DNA from: an uncultured Erysipelotrichaceae bacterium
Lineage (GTDB): Bacteria > Bacillota_I > Bacilli_A > Erysipelotrichales > Erysipelotrichaceae
Direction: 5' to 3'
DNA: 64,000 nt
Assembly: GCA_902775735.1 (NCBI GenBank)
Contig: CACYNH010000005.1
Location: forward strand, 1-64,000
This document shows positions 11,942 through 21,688 of the stretch, one piece after another. Under the pieces are notes generated by a model. It had not been told where the DNA came from. It saw only the letters and a list, made by a program, of their open reading frames with translations, and ran no database searches. Position 1 is the first letter of the stretch. Each line of letters starts with the position of its first letter. The position numbers and the translations under genes were made by a program.

Positions 11942-12770
11942 GACTAAGCCTCCCGAGTCTGGCGTGGCGCAGTTCGGTCAGAAACAGTTCAGCCGCCCTT
12001 TTTGTGTCGGCTTCCCCGTTTTCCCTGAGACATCTGCGTTTGGCGGCGATCGCCTTTAACATCCCGTTGGGATTGACTTCGCCGGATTCATAGATCTCCT
12101 CCAGCTTTCCCGGATAAAGATCCTGGATGACATGGATGGCGTCCATCGCGATCATCTTGCGGTCAAGGATATCGTCGTTGATGGAGCCAAGCGCCGCAAG
12201 AAGCGAACCGGTCATCTCATCGTCGAATTTGGGCCATAAGACGCCCGGCGTGTCGAGCAGTTCGAGCTGGGGATCGGCATGGATCCATGTCAGGCTTCTG
12301 GTGACGCCCGGCTTGTCGGCTGCTTTGACGGTATTCTTTCCGGCGATGCGGTTGATCATTGTGCTTTTGCCGACGTTGGGAATGCCGCAGGCCATTGCCC
12401 TGACGGCGCGGGGATTGATGCCCCTTGCCCGCTGCTTATCCCGCTTGGGCTTCATCAGCACAAGCGCTTCGCGGATGATTTTCTTGCCGGCGGATGAATC
12501 GCGCATCAGATCGACCGCAAGGCACGACTGATTGTCTTTGCGCAGCGCCCTGACCCATTTTTCGGTCTGGACGGGATCGGCCATATCTGTTTTGGCCAAT
12601 ACAATAAGGCGCGGTTTTCCCTGCGCCATCATGTTAAGCATCGGATTTGTGGAAGCTTCCGGAATGCGGGCGTCGCGCAGCTCGATGATCAGATCGACTG
12701 CCTTGAGCCTCTCTGTCATCTGCCGCCTTGCCTTTTCCATGTGGCCCGGATACCACTGAACCTTTACCAT
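11898..12770 (-). CDS. rbgA: Ribosome biogenesis GTPase A
   Basis: Circularly permuted GTPase (YlqF) that helps late 50S assembly. In the 290-aa protein the G4-type motif (AKTDMAD) comes before G1 (GIPNVGKST) and G3 (DTPGVLWP), the order that marks permutation. The start at 12770 gives the conserved N-terminus MVKVQWYPGHMEKARR, and it overlaps the lepB stop by 7 nt. Confidence 0.95.
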   Translation of the reverse strand: MVKVQWYPGHMEKARRQMTERLKAVDLIIELRDARIPEASTNPMLNMMAQGKPRLIVLAKTDMADPVQTEKWVRALRKDNQSCLAVDLMRDSSAGKKIIREALVLMKPKRDKQRARGINPRAVRAMACGIPNVGKSTMINRIAGKNTVKAADKPGVTRSLTWIHADPQLELLDTPGVLWPKFDDEMTGSLLAALGSINDDILDRKMIAMDAIHVIQDLYPGKLEEIYESGEVNPNGMLKAIAAKRRCLRENGEADTKRAAELFLTELRHARLGRLSLEHAKDENSEENAE

Positions 12771-13546
12771 GTATGCACCCCGAAGCCGGAGAACGGGAAC
12801 AGGATAAAGATTCCCTTGGAGACGATCTGATCCTTTCTGAAAGGACCGTAATAGCGGGAATCGGTGGAATGGGGACGGTTGTCGCCAAGGCACAGATACT
12901 CATCATCGCCAAGGGTGATGGCGTCCATGTCATCCATGAAGATTCCCTCATCAAAATTGAGCGCGTATTCAGTTTCGAGGAATTCCTCCTCCATCGCCTC
13001 GCCGTTGATGTAAAGCGTGCCGTCACTGTAGGAGACGGTCTCTCCCGGCAGGCCGACGCAGCGCTTGACCAGATATTCATTCTTGGATTCCAGATAGACG
13101 ATCACGATATCAAAGCGTCTGATTCCGTCCATGCTGTAGCCAAGCAGATTTGAGACGCCGATGGAGCCGTTGGTCAGTGTGGGATACATTGAGGAACCCT
13201 TGACCTGGATCGGTCTTAAGATGTAATTCACTGTCAGCAGGACAGCGGTCATGCAGATGGCAAGATCGCGGAAAAAGAGCACAACTTCCCTCAGGGCGGT
13301 GGAGCGGAATCCTTTGTTTGAATCCTCTTCCTTCTTCTGCGGCTCTTTCTTTGCCTCAGTGCGGGGCGCTTCACGGTCGGCGGTCAGTTTTTCAAAAACC
13401 TGTGTTTCTGAAAGTCCGGACACGTCCTCGTCCGCTTCTTCCCCTTCCGCCAGCTGTTCAAGAACGCTGGTTTTGGCAAGGAAGCTGAGATCTTCTGTGT
13501 TTTCGCCTGCCGGCATATCAAAGATTTCGTTCTTTTCATTTTCCAT
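12764..13546 (-). CDS. lepB: Signal peptidase I
   Basis: Membrane protease that removes signal peptides from secreted proteins. The 260-aa protein has a long acidic cytoplasmic N-terminus (about 85 residues, longer than usual), one membrane segment (FFRDLAICMTAVLLTVNYIL), the catalytic Ser in GSSMYPTL, the catalytic Lys in KRCVGLPGE, and box E GDNRPHSTDSR. An extended -10 (TG-T-TATAAT, 13562-13557) lies only 10 nt before the ATG, so the 5' leader should be very short, with an AGGCAGGT stretch as a possible weak RBS. First gene of the cluster running to xerC. Confidence 0.95.
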   Translation of the reverse strand: MENEKNEIFDMPAGENTEDLSFLAKTSVLEQLAEGEEADEDVSGLSETQVFEKLTADREAPRTEAKKEPQKKEEDSNKGFRSTALREVVLFFRDLAICMTAVLLTVNYILRPIQVKGSSMYPTLTNGSIGVSNLLGYSMDGIRRFDIVIVYLESKNEYLVKRCVGLPGETVSYSDGTLYINGEAMEEEFLETEYALNFDEGIFMDDMDAITLGDDEYLCLGDNRPHSTDSRYYGPFRKDQIVSKGIFILFPFSGFGVHTW

Positions 13547-13574
13547 ATACCTGCCTATTATAACACTGAAGACT

Positions 13575-13606
13575 CAAAAAGACAGACTGTTTGAAAGTCT
13601 GTCTTT
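13575..13606 (-). terminator. Terminator after tldE
   Basis: Minus-strand hairpin AAAGACAGACT / AGTCTGTCTTT with a TTCAAAC loop and short T tail, between tldE and the lepB promoter. Confidence 0.75.
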
Positions 13607-13630
13607 TCCTTAAGAAATCTTTGTTTTTTC

Positions 13631-14953
13631 TTATTTTCCGCTGATGGCGAGGGACTCAAACCAGACGCTCGGCGTCACTGTTGAGGAAAGACCTCTCTTC
13701 AGGTCGCTGCCGACCGCTTTGACACCTGAAAGAAGTGTGAGGATGTTGCCGGCGGCTGTAAACAGCGTCAGGCCCTCCGCTTTCTTTCCGTCTTTCACCG
13801 CGAAGCCGGAGCACTGCAGGGAGAAGTCGCCGCTGACGTGGTCGAGGCCTGCGTGCAGACCGGCAAACTCAGTGATCAGGATGCCGCTGCCCATTTCTGC
13901 CATGAGTTCTTCCTGTGTCTTTTCACCCGGCTCAATCCAGAAATTGCGCGGGGAAACATCGACCGGAGAGCTGTAGGAACCGCGGAACCCGTTGCCGGTG
14001 CTTTCGGTATTCATCGCCCTGGCGCTTGCGGTATTGTGCAGGATTGTTTTTAAAACGCCATGGTCCACGACCAGCTTGCGCTTTGTCGGGCAGCCTTCAT
14101 CATCGAAAGGCCACTGCTGAAGGGCTTCGAGGCAGGAAGGATCGTCGATGACCGTGATCAGCTCACTGAAAACCTTTGTGTCCATCTTTCCGCACAGAGG
14201 TGAAATGCCCTTGCGTACAGATTCCCCGCAGAACATCGGGCTGAACGCGCGGACCAGGGAAGTCAGTGCCTTGCGGTCGATGATGACCGGAACATTTCCC
14301 GACGCCGGAGTATCGGCGCCAAGCCGGGAAAGAACGCCTTCGCAGAGTGTCCTGACGAATTCATCAAGATCGAATGTATGGATGTCCTCAACCGCTTCAA
14401 ACTCATAGTGGGTGCGGATTTCCTCTCCCTGCTTTGCGGCAGCGGAGGCGACGATGACATTGACGCCGGAGGTATCGCATACATCCAGGCCGAGGGAATT
14501 GACGATTGTCCTTCTTTCTCTTCCTTCTTCATATTCAAGATCGCCCACCTGGAAGATTCTTTCATCATAGGCAAGGATCTTTTCTTCTGTTTTCTTTAAG
14601 AACGCGCGGATTTCATCAGGATGGAAGGAAGCCGGTTTCTTCTTTTCCGCAAAGGTGATTTCCTGCGGCTTTGCAAGTGAGGCCCTGACGTCGGATGTGA
14701 TCATGGCAGCCTGGGCCTTCATGGAGGAAAGAATGTCGTCCATCTGCTCATCGCCGGTGTCTTCGCTTGAGGCGTTGACAAGCTTTTCATCGATGACGCC
14801 GCGGAAGGAGGTGCCTAAAACGTGGGATGTCACATAGGAGTCCAGGGTCCCTTCAAACCATGTGAATTTTCTTTCTTCGCTCAGCAGCCGGTAGATTTCG
14901 AAACTCTCAAATCCTTCCTTCGCCGCTGCTTCAAACCATCTGTTTTTATCCAT
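13631..14953 (-). CDS. tldE: TldE/PmbA-type metalloprotease subunit
   Basis: Partner of TldD in a heterodimeric metalloprotease that degrades unfolded peptides and in some bacteria trims modified peptide precursors. The 440-aa protein has the PmbA N-terminal domain and the C-terminal beta domain, but lacks the HExxxH metal motif, as is normal for the TldE half. The start at 14953 (MDKNRWFEAAAK) overlaps the tldD stop by 8 nt. The pair is a two-gene operon. I see no RiPP precursor beside it. Confidence 0.9.
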   Translation of the reverse strand: MDKNRWFEAAAKEGFESFEIYRLLSEERKFTWFEGTLDSYVTSHVLGTSFRGVIDEKLVNASSEDTGDEQMDDILSSMKAQAAMITSDVRASLAKPQEITFAEKKKPASFHPDEIRAFLKKTEEKILAYDERIFQVGDLEYEEGRERRTIVNSLGLDVCDTSGVNVIVASAAAKQGEEIRTHYEFEAVEDIHTFDLDEFVRTLCEGVLSRLGADTPASGNVPVIIDRKALTSLVRAFSPMFCGESVRKGISPLCGKMDTKVFSELITVIDDPSCLEALQQWPFDDEGCPTKRKLVVDHGVLKTILHNTASARAMNTESTGNGFRGSYSSPVDVSPRNFWIEPGEKTQEELMAEMGSGILITEFAGLHAGLDHVSGDFSLQCSGFAVKDGKKAEGLTLFTAAGNILTLLSGVKAVGSDLKRGLSSTVTPSVWFESLAISGK

Positions 14954-16334
14954 TGGATGTACCTCCGACTGTAATGGAACTGACAAGGATCGCCGGCTGG
15001 CCGACATCGGTCGGAATCGAGCCGCTGACCGAGCCGCACATACCTTCCGCCCGCTTCAGGTTCGAGCAGACCTTTTCGATGTTCATGAGGATTTCTTCGC
15101 CGCTGCCGATCAGGGCCGCGCCTTTGACGGGAACGGTGATCTTTCCGTTTTCGATGAGCCAGCCTTCCTGGACGGAAAAGTTGAATTCGCCGGTCTGCGG
15201 GTTGACGCTGCCGCCGCCCATCTTTTTGGCGTAAAGGCCTTTTTCGATGCCTTCAAACAGTTCTTCAAATGTGCTGGTGCCTTCGGTGATGAAGGTGTTG
15301 GTCATTCTTGAGGTCGGCTCATACTGATAGGATTCCCTTCTTGAGGAGGAAGTGGAAGCCATGCCCATTCTGCGTCCGCCGAGGGTGTCGATCATGTAGG
15401 ATGTCAGGACGCCGTCCTTGATCAGCTGCCTTCTCTGCTGGAAGTTGCCTTCATCGTCGATATTCTGCGAACCCCAGGCGTTGGGGATCGTTCCGTCATC
15501 AACGGCGCTGACGCATGAGCTTGCGATTTTCTTTCCCAGTTTGCCGGCAAAGACCGACTGGTTTCTGGAAACGCTTGTCGCCTCCAGGGCATGTCCGCAG
15601 GCCTCATGGAAGATAACGCCGCCGAAGCCGTTGTCAATGACAACAGGCATTTTTCCTGAGGGGCAGTCCACCGCTCTCAAATTGACAAGGGCGGTCTCTG
15701 CGGCAGCTTTGCCGATTTCTTCGGGAATTTCGGTTTCATAGAATTCAAGACCCATCCCGGCGCCCGGACCGTAGAAGCCCGACTGCATGCGGCCCTCTTC
15801 CCGGGCGTAGGCATTGGCCCTGATTCTGGTTCTGACTCTTGTATCGGAAATCAATCTGCCGTCGGAATTTGAAATCTGCACTTCCTGGCGGACATTGAGA
15901 AGGCCGGACTGGACTTTGACAATTCTTTCATCCACGCTTTTGGCGCCCTGGCAGACACGGACAAGAAGCTTTACACGCTCATCCTGGCTGACGTCATCGA
16001 ACTGCACTTTTACCGGATGTCTGTTTTCATAATTGACACGGGTCAAGACAACATCCCTGCCCTCCTGCTTTTCGCCGATTGCCCCGCGCAGGTCATTGAT
16101 CAGAGCGGTCAGTGACTCTTCATCGGTTTCGTTGGAATAGGCGTAAACCGAGCTGAGCCCTTTGTAAAGGCGGATACCGGCGCCTCTGGTGATGGTGCGG
16201 CTGACTTTTTCGACCTGTTCATTGAGCATTGCGATGTCTTCGGAAATCTGGTCTTCCTCATAGATTTCGGCGAAGTCCGCTTCACTCTTCATGCACAGGC
16301 TCAGATACTTTTCCAGTTCTTTCTTTTCAAGCAT
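14946..16334 (-). CDS. tldD: TldD metalloprotease subunit
   Basis: Catalytic half of the TldD/TldE protease. The 462-aa protein has the zinc motif HEACGHALE near its middle and the conserved MGGGSVNPQTGEFNF segment, with a C-terminal CGSVSGSIPTDVGQPAILV stretch. RBS AAAGGA precedes the ATG. The product is cytosolic, with no signal peptide. Confidence 0.94.
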   Translation of the reverse strand: MLEKKELEKYLSLCMKSEADFAEIYEEDQISEDIAMLNEQVEKVSRTITRGAGIRLYKGLSSVYAYSNETDEESLTALINDLRGAIGEKQEGRDVVLTRVNYENRHPVKVQFDDVSQDERVKLLVRVCQGAKSVDERIVKVQSGLLNVRQEVQISNSDGRLISDTRVRTRIRANAYAREEGRMQSGFYGPGAGMGLEFYETEIPEEIGKAAAETALVNLRAVDCPSGKMPVVIDNGFGGVIFHEACGHALEATSVSRNQSVFAGKLGKKIASSCVSAVDDGTIPNAWGSQNIDDEGNFQQRRQLIKDGVLTSYMIDTLGGRRMGMASTSSSRRESYQYEPTSRMTNTFITEGTSTFEELFEGIEKGLYAKKMGGGSVNPQTGEFNFSVQEGWLIENGKITVPVKGAALIGSGEEILMNIEKVCSNLKRAEGMCGSVSGSIPTDVGQPAILVSSITVGGTSNG

Positions 16335-16353
16335 AGGGATCCTTTCTTTTATT

Positions 16354-16388
16354 AAACGAAAAAGGAAGGTACAGGGTACCTTCCTTAG
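16354..16388 (-). terminator. Terminator of rplS
   Basis: Minus-strand 11-bp stem AAGGAAGGTAC / GTACCTTCCTT with a CCT loop, followed by TTTCG. Between rplS and tldD. Confidence 0.85.
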
Positions 16389-16398
16389 CTTCCACCGA

Positions 16399-16746
16399 TT
16401 AGCGGATTTCCTTGATACGGGCGTTCTTAGCGGAGAGACCCTTGAGGTAGGAGAGCTTCGCTCTTCTGACTTTACCGCGTCTGACTACTTCGATCTTGTC
16501 AATGATCGGGGTGTGGAGCGGGAATGTTCTCTGGACACCGACACCGCTGGAAATCTTACGAACTGTGAAGCTGGCACCAATGCCGCCGTTGGAACGGTCA
16601 ACACAGACGCCTTCGAAGATCTGGATACGGGACTTTTCACCTTCTCTGATTCTTACATGAACTCTGAGGGTGTCACCAGCTCTGAACTGGGGAATGTCAT
16701 CACGCATCTGTTCTTTTGTGATTCTGTCGACTAAACTTAAATCCAT
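16399..16746 (-). CDS. rplS: 50S ribosomal protein L19
   Basis: Large-subunit protein near the 30S interface. The 115-aa length and the segments [22 protein letters not shown] and the C-terminal [13 protein letters not shown] are family-typical. RBS AAGGAG. In most Firmicutes rplS follows trmD; here it is its own unit about 9 kb away from rpsP-khpA-rimM-trmD and is flanked by tldD and a sugar gene. Confidence 0.98.
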   Translation of the reverse strand: MDLSLVDRITKEQMRDDIPQFRAGDTLRVHVRIREGEKSRIQIFEGVCVDRSNGGIGASFTVRKISSGVGVQRTFPLHTPIIDKIEVVRRGKVRRAKLSYLKGLSAKNARIKEIR

Positions 16747-16843
16747 CTTTCTGTCTCCTTTTTAACGATTGATCTGACTGCTCATAGCCCGTGATATCTG
16801 CCAGCGGAACAGCGATGCGCATACGCGCCTGTTTATATTAACA
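16747..16843 (-). promoter_or_regulatory. rplS promoter and leader
   Basis: An extended -10 TGTTAATAT (16843-16835) is followed by a leader of about 80 nt containing a GC-rich hairpin (GCGCGTATGCGC). The length and position fit an L19-type autoregulatory leader, but I cannot match it to the known structure by eye. Confidence 0.4.
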
Positions 16844-16918
16844 CAGCCCCGTCCCTGCAGGCAATAGCGAAAAACGCGGATTCTGTCTGATTCTTTCCGG
16901 TGTTTATCAGGTCGATAA

Positions 16919-18460
<1,542 letters not shown>

Positions 18461-18469
18461 TCTTCATAC

Positions 18470-18500
18470 AGACAGCGTGCCAAAAGGCGCGCTGTTTTTC
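18470..18500 (+). terminator. Terminator of the beta-glucosidase gene
   Basis: ACAGCGTGCC / GGCGCGCTGT stem (one G-T) with an AAAA loop and a T5 tail, just after the stop at 18460. Confidence 0.85.
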
Positions 18501-18508
18501 TTTGCGCA

Positions 18509-18540
18509 AAAAAAACATGGAGTTCTTTTCCATGTTTTCA
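18509..18540 (-). terminator. Terminator of comB
   Basis: Minus-strand stem AACATGGA / TCCATGTT followed by a run of at least six T. Back to back with the plus-strand terminator. Confidence 0.85.
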
Positions 18541-18547
18541 GAACGGT

Positions 18548-19258
18548 TCAGAAATCTTCGGAATTGATCCGCACTGCTGAAAGCTGTCCGTTATTTTCCG
18601 TGACCTGAATAACAAAGTCAAAGCGGTCAATCATCGTGCATAAATCAAAGTCGCGGCGCGGGAAGATGTGATTCTGAGCCGGATCAAAGAACTTCTTTCC
18701 TTCGCTAAAGCGCAGATCCGAAGCCTGCTGCTCAATGTCCGCAAGCGGCTCATGAATCAGCAGCGAGCGGATATACTGGGCGCACAGTTCATCCTCTTCC
18801 GTCTGTTTCTTCGCGTTCCAGCCCATCGCCACAAGAGAAACATGTTCCGGATTCTTCTTTTCAATATAGGAAGCGATCGCTTTTGCGTTGTTGAGGGAAC
18901 CGGTCAGGATTTCCTGTCCTTTCGGGATAGCGGTGAGTCCCTGGACGCCGGCGCTGGTGGTATGAATGAGGGTTCTGCCGGTCAGATCAATGTTTTCAAA
19001 TTCACTGGGCGCATTGCCGAAATCAAAGCCTTCAATCTTGATGCCGTTGCGCTCTCCTGCGATCAGCCATTCTGGATGGGCGTCCCTTAAGGCAAACGCG
19101 TCTTCCACAGTTCCAGCAGGAATAATCTGTTTCACCCCTGCCGCGTACGCCCAGCACTCCAGGGAAAAGGCCCGGAAGACGTCAATGACGACGCACAGTC
19201 CCTGTGCTTTCTGAGCCCCTTCCAGCAGGTGCAGGATTTCGATCTGTTCCTTCTTCAT
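18548..19258 (-). CDS. ComB-family 2-phosphosulfolactate phosphatase-like protein
   Basis: Member of the ComB family, named for a coenzyme M biosynthesis phosphatase of methanogens but common in bacteria without coenzyme M. The 236-aa protein has the family segments VVIDVFRAFS (about residues 23-32), GERNGIKIEGFDFGNAP, LIHTTSAGVQGL and the EEDELCAQYI acidic region. Its ATG overlaps the pdp stop as TGATG, so it is translationally coupled to pyrimidine-nucleoside phosphorylase. This suggests a sugar-phosphate or nucleoside-salvage substrate rather than phosphosulfolactate, which is inference. Confidence 0.82.
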   Translation of the reverse strand: MKKEQIEILHLLEGAQKAQGLCVVIDVFRAFSLECWAYAAGVKQIIPAGTVEDAFALRDAHPEWLIAGERNGIKIEGFDFGNAPSEFENIDLTGRTLIHTTSAGVQGLTAIPKGQEILTGSLNNAKAIASYIEKKNPEHVSLVAMGWNAKKQTEEDELCAQYIRSLLIHEPLADIEQQASDLRFSEGKKFFDPAQNHIFPRRDFDLCTMIDRFDFVIQVTENNGQLSAVRINSEDF

Positions 19259-20586
19259 CAGACGTCCTTTTCCGTGATGATCCCGTAGATCATCGGCTTC
19301 TTTTCCGCTGCCAGCGGTGAAATCTCAATGGCTTCCAGAAGCAGCTTCTTCACTTCCTCAAGCCTTGTTTCATCATTGACGTAAAGCGTGCACAGAGTGT
19401 CGCTGAGGCTGACATGATCGCCGCTTCTGACTTTCATGACAAGACCGACCGCAGGATCGATGGGATCGGATTTCTTCGCTCTGCCGGCGCCCAGCATCTG
19501 GGCGGCGGTGCCGATCTTTTCGGCTTCGATTGAATGGATATAGCCCGTCTTAGGCGCTTTGAGATCGATGATCTGTCTGACTTTAAGCAGCTCATCTATT
19601 TTTTCCAGACATAAATATGAGGAATCGCCGCCCTGCAGTTCAACCATTTTCTGCAAACGCCTGAGTCCTTCGCCCGAATCAATGGCAGCCTTCAGGGAGC
19701 TTCTTGCGTCTTTTTCATTTTCGGCCAGCCCGCCCAGCATCAGCATATGCACTCCCAGCAACATGCATACTTCATAAAGCGGATCGGTTTCCGGAATCTT
19801 TCCGCTTAACAGTTCCACCGCTTCCCTGACTTCCAGGGCGTTGCCCACAGCCATGCCCAGCGGCTGGTTCATATCGGTGATTAACGCCGTGACCTTACGG
19901 CCCATGAGGCGGCCGATTCTGACCATCAGCTTTGCCAGTTCAAAAGCCTCTTCCTTTTCACGCATGAACGCGCCGGTTCCGGTTTTGACGTCGAGCACAA
20001 TCGCGTCGGCGCCGGAAGCGAGTTTCTTGGACATGATGGAGCTTGCGATCAGAGGAATCGAGCGGACGGTTGCGGTCACATCGCGCAGCGCGTACATCAT
20101 TTTATCCGCCGGCACCAGATTCTTTGACTGGCCGATGACGGCGACGCCGTTTTCCCTGACGATGTCAATAAACTTATCCATTTCAATTTCAACGGAGCAG
20201 CCGGGAATGGATTCCAGCTTGTCGAGGGTTCCGCCGGTATGGCCAAGACCCCTGCCGCTCATTTTGGCGACCGTTCCTCCGCACGCGGCCACAAGCGGCG
20301 CCACAGCCAGAGTCGTCGTGTCGCCGACGCCGCCGGTGGAATGCTTGTCAAGCTTCACACCGGGCAGTGAGGAAAGATCAGCGGTATCGCCGCTGTTCAT
20401 CATTGTCAGGGTCAGGATCGCCGTTTCCCCCGCGCTCATCCCCATCATCCGCACCGCCATCATGAAGGCGCTCATCTGGTAGTCGGGTATATCCCCTGCC
20501 ACATAGCCGTTCACGATAAATTCTATTTCTTCCTTTGACAGCTCAAAACCGTCTGCTTTTTTTTCAATCAGGTCAACAGTTCTCAT
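19258..20586 (-). CDS. pdp: Pyrimidine-nucleoside phosphorylase
   Basis: Phosphorolysis of uridine, thymidine and deoxyuridine to base plus (deoxy)ribose-1-phosphate. The 442-aa protein shows the family signature KMSGRGLGHTGGTLDKL, the phosphate/substrate loop KHSTGGVGDTTTL and the ASGADAIVLDVKTGTGAF segment. The lack of a DeoA-only context and the Firmicute background favour Pdp. RBS GAGG lies 9 nt before the ATG. First gene of pdp-comB. Confidence 0.95.
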   Translation of the reverse strand: MRTVDLIEKKADGFELSKEEIEFIVNGYVAGDIPDYQMSAFMMAVRMMGMSAGETAILTLTMMNSGDTADLSSLPGVKLDKHSTGGVGDTTTLAVAPLVAACGGTVAKMSGRGLGHTGGTLDKLESIPGCSVEIEMDKFIDIVRENGVAVIGQSKNLVPADKMMYALRDVTATVRSIPLIASSIMSKKLASGADAIVLDVKTGTGAFMREKEEAFELAKLMVRIGRLMGRKVTALITDMNQPLGMAVGNALEVREAVELLSGKIPETDPLYEVCMLLGVHMLMLGGLAENEKDARSSLKAAIDSGEGLRRLQKMVELQGGDSSYLCLEKIDELLKVRQIIDLKAPKTGYIHSIEAEKIGTAAQMLGAGRAKKSDPIDPAVGLVMKVRSGDHVSLSDTLCTLYVNDETRLEEVKKLLLEAIEISPLAAEKKPMIYGIITEKDV

Positions 20587-20759
20587 GAAATGATCCTCTT
20601 TGTTTCAATTCTTTATATTCACGCAAATAATGCTGTATCTATAAAAAGTATGCCACTTTATGAGAAATTTTGAAAGTTTCGGATAATCATGAGTGCTCCC
20701 TGCCTCACAGAGTGTGATAATATCTATGAGCCGCGCGTGACGCGCTGTGGAGGTTTTCG

Positions 20760-20990
20760 ATGAATCCTAAAAACAAAAAGATTATGGCCGCGCTATTTAC
20801 CGGCGTCTTCTGCATCTTTGTCTTTGCCGGGCTGGCCTATTTTTTCTACCGTCTCGATGAGGCGCCGGGTCTGATCCGTTTCCTTTACGGTTCCCTGTTC
20901 ACCGGTCTTTGTTTCGGGATGTCCTGTGTTGTGACGGAAAGAATCGAAGAAATCCGCAAAGGAGAAACAGATGATCTTGACAACTACTGA
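20760..20990 (+). CDS. Small two-helix membrane protein
   Basis: A 76-aa protein with two predicted membrane segments (about residues 8-29 and 40-60) and a charged C-terminus. I do not recognise a family. RBS GGAGG sits 7 nt before the ATG. It overlaps the start of the following YbjQ-type gene by 20 nt, so the two are probably translated together and may act together. Confidence 0.7.
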   Translation: MNPKNKKIMAALFTGVFCIFVFAGLAYFFYRLDEAPGLIRFLYGSLFTGLCFGMSCVVTERIEEIRKGETDDLDNY

Positions 20991-21285
20991 AACATTCCCG
21001 GGAAGAACCTATGAAGTTCTCGGCATCGTCAAAGGCTCCACCGTCCAGACCGTCAATGCTGTGCGTGATATCGGCGCCAGCCTGAAGACACTGGTCGGCG
21101 GTGAAGTCATCAAGTACAACGAATTAATGAACACAGCCAGAGCCCTCGCCACAAAAAGAATGTGCGAGGAAGCGGAAGAGATGGGAGCTGACGCGGTGAT
21201 CTGTGTCCGCTATTCCTCCGCCTCCATCATGCAGGGCGCAGCCGAAGTCATGGCGTATGGAACCGCCATCGTATTTACAGCTTAA
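20971..21285 (+). CDS. YbjQ/UPF0145 family protein
   Basis: Small (104 aa) YbjQ-family protein (PF01906), which folds into pentamers; its function is not settled. It shows the usual pattern: EVLGIVKGSTVQ at the start, EMGADAVICVRY in the middle and a final GTAIV strand. RBS AAAGGAG lies inside the upstream gene. It is followed by a strong terminator. Confidence 0.88.
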   Translation: MILTTTETFPGRTYEVLGIVKGSTVQTVNAVRDIGASLKTLVGGEVIKYNELMNTARALATKRMCEEAEEMGADAVICVRYSSASIMQGAAEVMAYGTAIVFTA

Positions 21286-21297
21286 GTTTCCGATTAT

Positions 21298-21321
21298 AAA
21301 AGCTGCCGGCCGGCAGCTTTT
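21298..21321 (+). terminator. Terminator after the YbjQ-family gene
   Basis: Perfect palindrome AAAAGCTGCCGG / CCGGCAGCTTTT. It could act in both directions and would also end the minus-strand gene at 21342. Confidence 0.8.
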
Positions 21322-21341
21322 CATATGGAATGATACGGATG

Positions 21342-21584
21342 TCAGACAGCCGCGCGGCTTCTGCAGAGAGCCGTTTCGGCAAGGGTGATCGAAAACCGGC
21401 AGTAAAGAAGCGCCGCCTCATACGGGCTCATATCCGCCTTCAGCGCGCAGTCATGTGTGTTTTCATGGCGCACATAGCTGTTCATGACGCTCACCCACTG
21501 TTCAGCGGAATACGGATCCCTGCTTCCTTCATACTGACTTCTTGCGTAATCGATCATCGCGTTTCTCATAATTTCCTTGTTCAT
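21342..21584 (-). CDS. Small hypothetical protein
   Basis: An 80-aa protein that I do not recognise. It is polar and probably helical, with a SAEQWVSVMNSYVRHE segment and no signal peptide or membrane segment. The ATG at 21584 is chosen because GAGGTG lies six bases before it. It lies between two terminators as a single-gene unit, downstream of an 18-bp perfect palindrome. The clear RBS is the main support that it is real. Confidence 0.55.
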   Translation of the reverse strand: MNKEIMRNAMIDYARSQYEGSRDPYSAEQWVSVMNSYVRHENTHDCALKADMSPYEAALLYCRFSITLAETALCRSRAAV

Positions 21585-21630
21585 ACTCTTCACCTCACAC
21601 CTGCATATTAATGCATTGCGAAAAACATTA

Positions 21631-21648
21631 TGTACATGGCCATGTACA
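21631..21648. promoter_or_regulatory. 18-bp perfect palindrome upstream of the 80-aa gene
   Basis: TGTACATGGCCATGTACA reads the same on both strands. On the minus strand it abuts a CATAAT -10-like element, about 50-65 nt before the ATG of the small gene. It has no U-tract and is not a terminator. An operator for a dimeric regulator is the simplest reading. Confidence 0.5.
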
Positions 21649-21651
21649 GGA

Positions 21652-21682
21652 AAAGAAAAAATCCGGATCGCCGTCCGGATTA
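21652..21682 (-). terminator. Terminator of the DUF554 gene
   Basis: Minus-strand stem AATCCGGA / TCCGGATT with a CGGCGA-type loop and a T6 tail, directly after the stop at 21689. Confidence 0.85.
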
Positions 21683-21688
21683 TGCGTG

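Noticed and set aside
13544-13562. lepB as a leaderless gene
   Set aside because: Its -10 ends 10 nt before the ATG and an AGGCAGGT stretch intervenes, so a very short leader with a weak RBS is equally possible.
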